NCBI RefSeq assembly: GCF_025753855.1 | Contig: NZ_JAOWPT010000003.1 | Span: 434,001-498,000, forward strand | Reading direction: 5' to 3' | DNA length: 64,000 nt | Source: Mesorhizobium sp. ZC-5 | Lineage (GTDB): Bacteria; Pseudomonadota; Alphaproteobacteria; Rhizobiales; Rhizobiaceae | Part shown: positions 62,109-64,000 of the stretch, in pieces | Layout of the letters: each line of letters opens with the position of its first letter | How positions within the stretch are numbered: position 1 is the stretch's first letter | The notes under the pieces: model-generated | The model's database searches: none | The model's input: only the letters and a program-made list of their open reading frames with translations | Told to the model about the DNA's origin: nothing | Made by a program: the position numbers and the translations under genes

Positions 62109-62684
62109 ATGGCCATCACGATCGCACGCTTGACGCCGGACCTGTGGCCGGCCTTCGAGGATCTGTTCGGCAAGCAGGGCGCTTGCTACGGCTGCTGGTG
62201 CATGCATTTCCGCAACCCGCCGGCGGTGCGGCGCGAAAACGACCGCCAGCGCAACAAGGACCAGATCAAGGCGCATATCGATGCTGGACCGCCTCCCGGC
62301 CTGCTCGCCTTCGAGCACGAACGGGCGATCGGCTGGATGCAGATCGGACCGCGCGGCGACGTGCCCGAGTGGAACAACAGGCGCAGGGTGTCGGCGCCGG
62401 TCGAGCCGCAGGATGCCAGGGATCCGGCGGTCTGGGCGATTTCCTGTTTCTTTGTGCGGAAAGCGGCGCGGGGCAGGGGCGTGACGCATCGCCTGGTCGC
62501 CGGCGGCATCGATTTCGCCCGCGAAAGCGGCGCCAGGCAAATCGAGGCATGCCCGATCGACCAATCGAACGATTCATGGTCGCTCGGGCTGTTCGTCGGC
62601 TCGACCCGGGTGTTCGAGAGGGCCGGCTTCTCCGCCGTCGCGACCCGCAAGCCCGGCCGGCCGCTGATGCGCTACGTGTTGTGA
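62109..62684 (+). CDS. GNAT family N-acetyltransferase
   Basis: 191 residues; GGGAGAGGG precedes ATG 62109. N-terminal Cys-rich block [15 protein letters not shown] is typical of a GNAT subgroup. The CoA-binding motif A is in [28 protein letters not shown], with RGRGV as the pyrophosphate loop. Substrate unknown. It is divergent from dinB, with the LexA box between, so DNA-damage control of both is possible. Overlaps the HAD gene by 13 bp, convergently. Confidence 0.88.
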   Translation: MAITIARLTPDLWPAFEDLFGKQGACYGCWCMHFRNPPAVRRENDRQRNKDQIKAHIDAGPPPGLLAFEHERAIGWMQIGPRGDVPEWNNRRRVSAPVEPQDARDPAVWAISCFFVRKAARGRGVTHRLVAGGIDFARESGARQIEACPIDQSNDSWSLGLFVGSTRVFERAGFSAVATRKPGRPLMRYVL

Positions 62685-63349
62685 GCCGCCTCGGCCGCGA
62701 CGCCAAGTGCCGCTGCGATCTTCGGCGCGGCCTCCCGCCAATCCTCGACCACGACGATGCCGTCTTCGATCGGCGGCAGGAATTCACGCAGCGAATTGTC
62801 GGCCATCAAGTGGAAGAGATGCGTGTCGGCGACCGCTTCCCGCGCCGACATGAGGTTGCGCGGCTGGTCGTCGACAAAGGCGACCGGGCGCCGTTTCTTG
62901 CCGCGAAGCCTGGCCAATGCGGGGCCTTTGTGCATTTCCGTCGTCAGCAACGGGTAGCGCAGCCCAAGCGCGTCGAGATGTGCGCGGCGGGTGGCGCGGT
63001 GCCGGTGCGGCATCGCCGTCAACATGACGATCTCGACGCGGTCGCCCAGCATCGCCAGGGCTTCCGACGCGCCGTCGGTGATGGTCTGCCAGTCCGCCTG
63101 GCCGTGGAAGAATTCGTCAAGCAGCGCCGTCACCTCCGGCTGCTCGACCAGCCGGCCGCTGGCTCGCTCGGCGATGTTTCCGGTGAGGCGGAACGAATTG
63201 AATGTCAGGTTGAAGCCGCGTTTCTCCAGGAAGCGCGGGAACGGCCGGATGAATTCGAGCACGACATCGTCGACATCGAGCACCAGGAGCGGGCGGTCGT
63301 CGGCCGCCAGTTCGGCGATCTGACGCGCTGTTTCGGGATCGTCACTCAT
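62672..63349 (-). CDS. HAD-superfamily hydrolase-like protein
   Basis: 225 residues from ATG 63349. HAD motif I is DVDDVVLEF (DxDxV, residues about 25-33), motif II in VMLTAMPHRH, motif III lysine in the HKGPALARL region, and motif IV VAFVDDQPRNLMSA. Phosphatase activity is likely; substrate unknown. The family is common near divK in Rhizobiales. It shares 13 bp with the GNAT gene tail to tail, and DUF3572 lies 36 bp upstream on the same strand. Confidence 0.82.
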   Translation of the reverse strand: MSDDPETARQIAELAADDRPLLVLDVDDVVLEFIRPFPRFLEKRGFNLTFNSFRLTGNIAERASGRLVEQPEVTALLDEFFHGQADWQTITDGASEALAMLGDRVEIVMLTAMPHRHRATRRAHLDALGLRYPLLTTEMHKGPALARLRGKKRRPVAFVDDQPRNLMSAREAVADTHLFHLMADNSLREFLPPIEDGIVVVEDWREAAPKIAAALGVAAEAAHNT

Positions 63350-63385
63350 GCAAGGGATGCTTTCTGCAAGGATGTTTCAGCCGAC

Positions 63386-63685
63386 TCACGTCGACCCTTC
63401 GTAGTTGTCGTCGCCTTGCGGCAGCGCGCGTTGCGCCGACAACACCGCGCCCGGCGGTGTGCCGGTTGCCTCGGCAAATCGCAGCAGCGTCGGCTCATGC
63501 GCCACGATGAATTGCAGTACCCCGGCCAGAAAGCCGGGCTCGCTCGCGGCGCGGCGGATCGCGGAGGCCTCGATGCCGGTGATCGCCAGGAAGCGCTGCA
63601 GCAGTTCCGGTTCCGAAGCGACGAAGCCGAGCGCGGAAATCGCGATCGCCTCGGCGTCGCTGCGCCCTGTCGTTTCCTTTACCAT
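63386..63685 (-). CDS. DUF3572 protein
   Basis: 99 residues. All-helical: AEAIAISALGFVASEPELLQRFLAITGIEASAIRRAASEPGFLAGVLQFIVAHEPTLLRFAEATGTPPGAVLSAQRAL, which fits DUF3572. Function unknown. It is divergent from divK across a 227-bp gap (63686-63912), in which I see no other gene. In Rhizobiales it is almost always next to divK and pleD, which hints at a cell-cycle link; that is inference. Confidence 0.9.
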   Translation of the reverse strand: MVKETTGRSDAEAIAISALGFVASEPELLQRFLAITGIEASAIRRAASEPGFLAGVLQFIVAHEPTLLRFAEATGTPPGAVLSAQRALPQGDDNYEGST

Positions 63686-63912
63686 CCGCGCCCTTCCTTG
63701 ACCTTCCGGTCCGGGTTATCCGCTATGCTGCTGCTCCACAAGTCCGGGTTATTTCGCATTCCGATTTGAAAACAAGGGTATATTCCCAAAATGACGGGCT
63801 CGATTTCCATTTCATCAATCATCTATCCTTATCCTTTGCGTCGGGATTCGCGCTTGGGGCAGGCGCGCATGGCGCTTTCATCTGACGCCATGCTCGGCCG
63901 GGACGGGAACTG

Positions 63913-64000
63913 ATGCCTAAGAAAGTGATGATCGTCGAAGACAACGAGCTCAACATGAAGCTCTTTCGCGACCTTATCGAGGCGAGCGGCTATGAGACCG
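63913..64000 (+). CDS. divK: DivK single-domain response regulator, N-terminal part (3' end outside window)
   Basis: The first 29 residues, [20 protein letters not shown] and the following EASGYET, are characteristic of DivK. The acidic pair (Glu-Asp in VEDNE) that binds Mg is present; the phospho-Asp lies beyond the window. DivK is phosphorylated by PleC/DivJ and controls CtrA in the alphaproteobacterial cell cycle. The start ATG 63913 has GGGAAC upstream rather than a strong ribosome site. pleD usually follows. Confidence 0.96.
   Translation, partial: MPKKVMIVEDNELNMKLFRDLIEASGYET

Overview
The window is chromosomal DNA of a high-GC alphaproteobacterium of the Rhizobiales (Hyphomicrobiales), most like Mesorhizobium or a close Phyllobacteriaceae relative. 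The signs are the order nuo - birA - rnj - mce - DUF1467 - proS - lolCD, a short prolyl-tRNA synthetase without the editing insertion, a B12-dependent ribonucleotide reductase, a divK start next to a DUF3572 gene, and a LexA site of the alphaproteobacterial GAAC-N7-GAAC type. The genus call is inference; no marker RNA is present.

Layout. 1-9.2 kb: distal complex I operon (end of nuoG, nuoH, a 63-codon unknown, nuoIJKLMN), running into birA, RNase J, methylmalonyl-CoA epimerase, DUF1467, proS, lolC and lolD (to 16.4 kb), all on the plus strand. 16.6-18.1 kb: a 28-codon membrane peptide and an SRPBCC/site-2-protease fusion whose Shine-Dalgarno lies in a 9-bp hairpin. 18.2-28.3 kb: ggt and lipB (minus), tRNA-Leu(GAG), mgtE, a MerR regulator, a two-gene membrane operon (ICMT-like methyltransferase and a DUF1624 acyltransferase with a cysteine-rich tail), an aldo/keto reductase, an MFS carrier and a Rieske oxygenase. 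28.5-35 kb: many small exported or membrane proteins, a Tas-like reductase, a GFA protein, an AHSA1-type protein, an AraC regulator, a DUF1127 protein and a small exported protein behind a likely EcfG promoter. 35.3-41 kb: Nudix plus Pit phosphate transporter, WYL regulator, hybrid histidine kinase, diguanylate cyclase. 41.2-46.6 kb: nrdJ behind paired NrdR boxes and a perfect DnaA box, then an AT-richer DUF4238 gene. 46.7-47.6 kb: a cluster of palindromic repeats with a DUF559 gene and a 3' remnant of gpt, then tRNA-Val(CAC). 48-57.9 kb: SDR, an AraC - EamA - B3/4 cluster, gph, rpiA, DUF2059, gor, a hydrolase behind a perfect 16-bp palindrome, and a YvcK/CofD-type protein. 58-64 kb: a small basic protein with an EcfG-type promoter, an HWE-type kinase, a gamma-glutamylcyclotransferase, a strongly structured gap, dinB under LexA, a GNAT, a HAD protein, DUF3572 and the start of divK.

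Most genes are housekeeping. The first block joins respiration (complex I), biotin loading, RNA turnover, the methylmalonyl-CoA branch and lipoprotein export. Stress themes recur: two EcfG-type promoters, an SOS site, glutathione genes (ggt, gor, GGCT) and an HWE kinase. No prophage, transposase or CRISPR array was seen. The less described items are the SRPBCC-S2P fusion with its hairpin, the EamA-B3/4 pair, the twin-CX3C acyltransferase, and three possible noncoding RNAs, of which the interleaved-stem region near 60.4-60.7 kb is the strongest.
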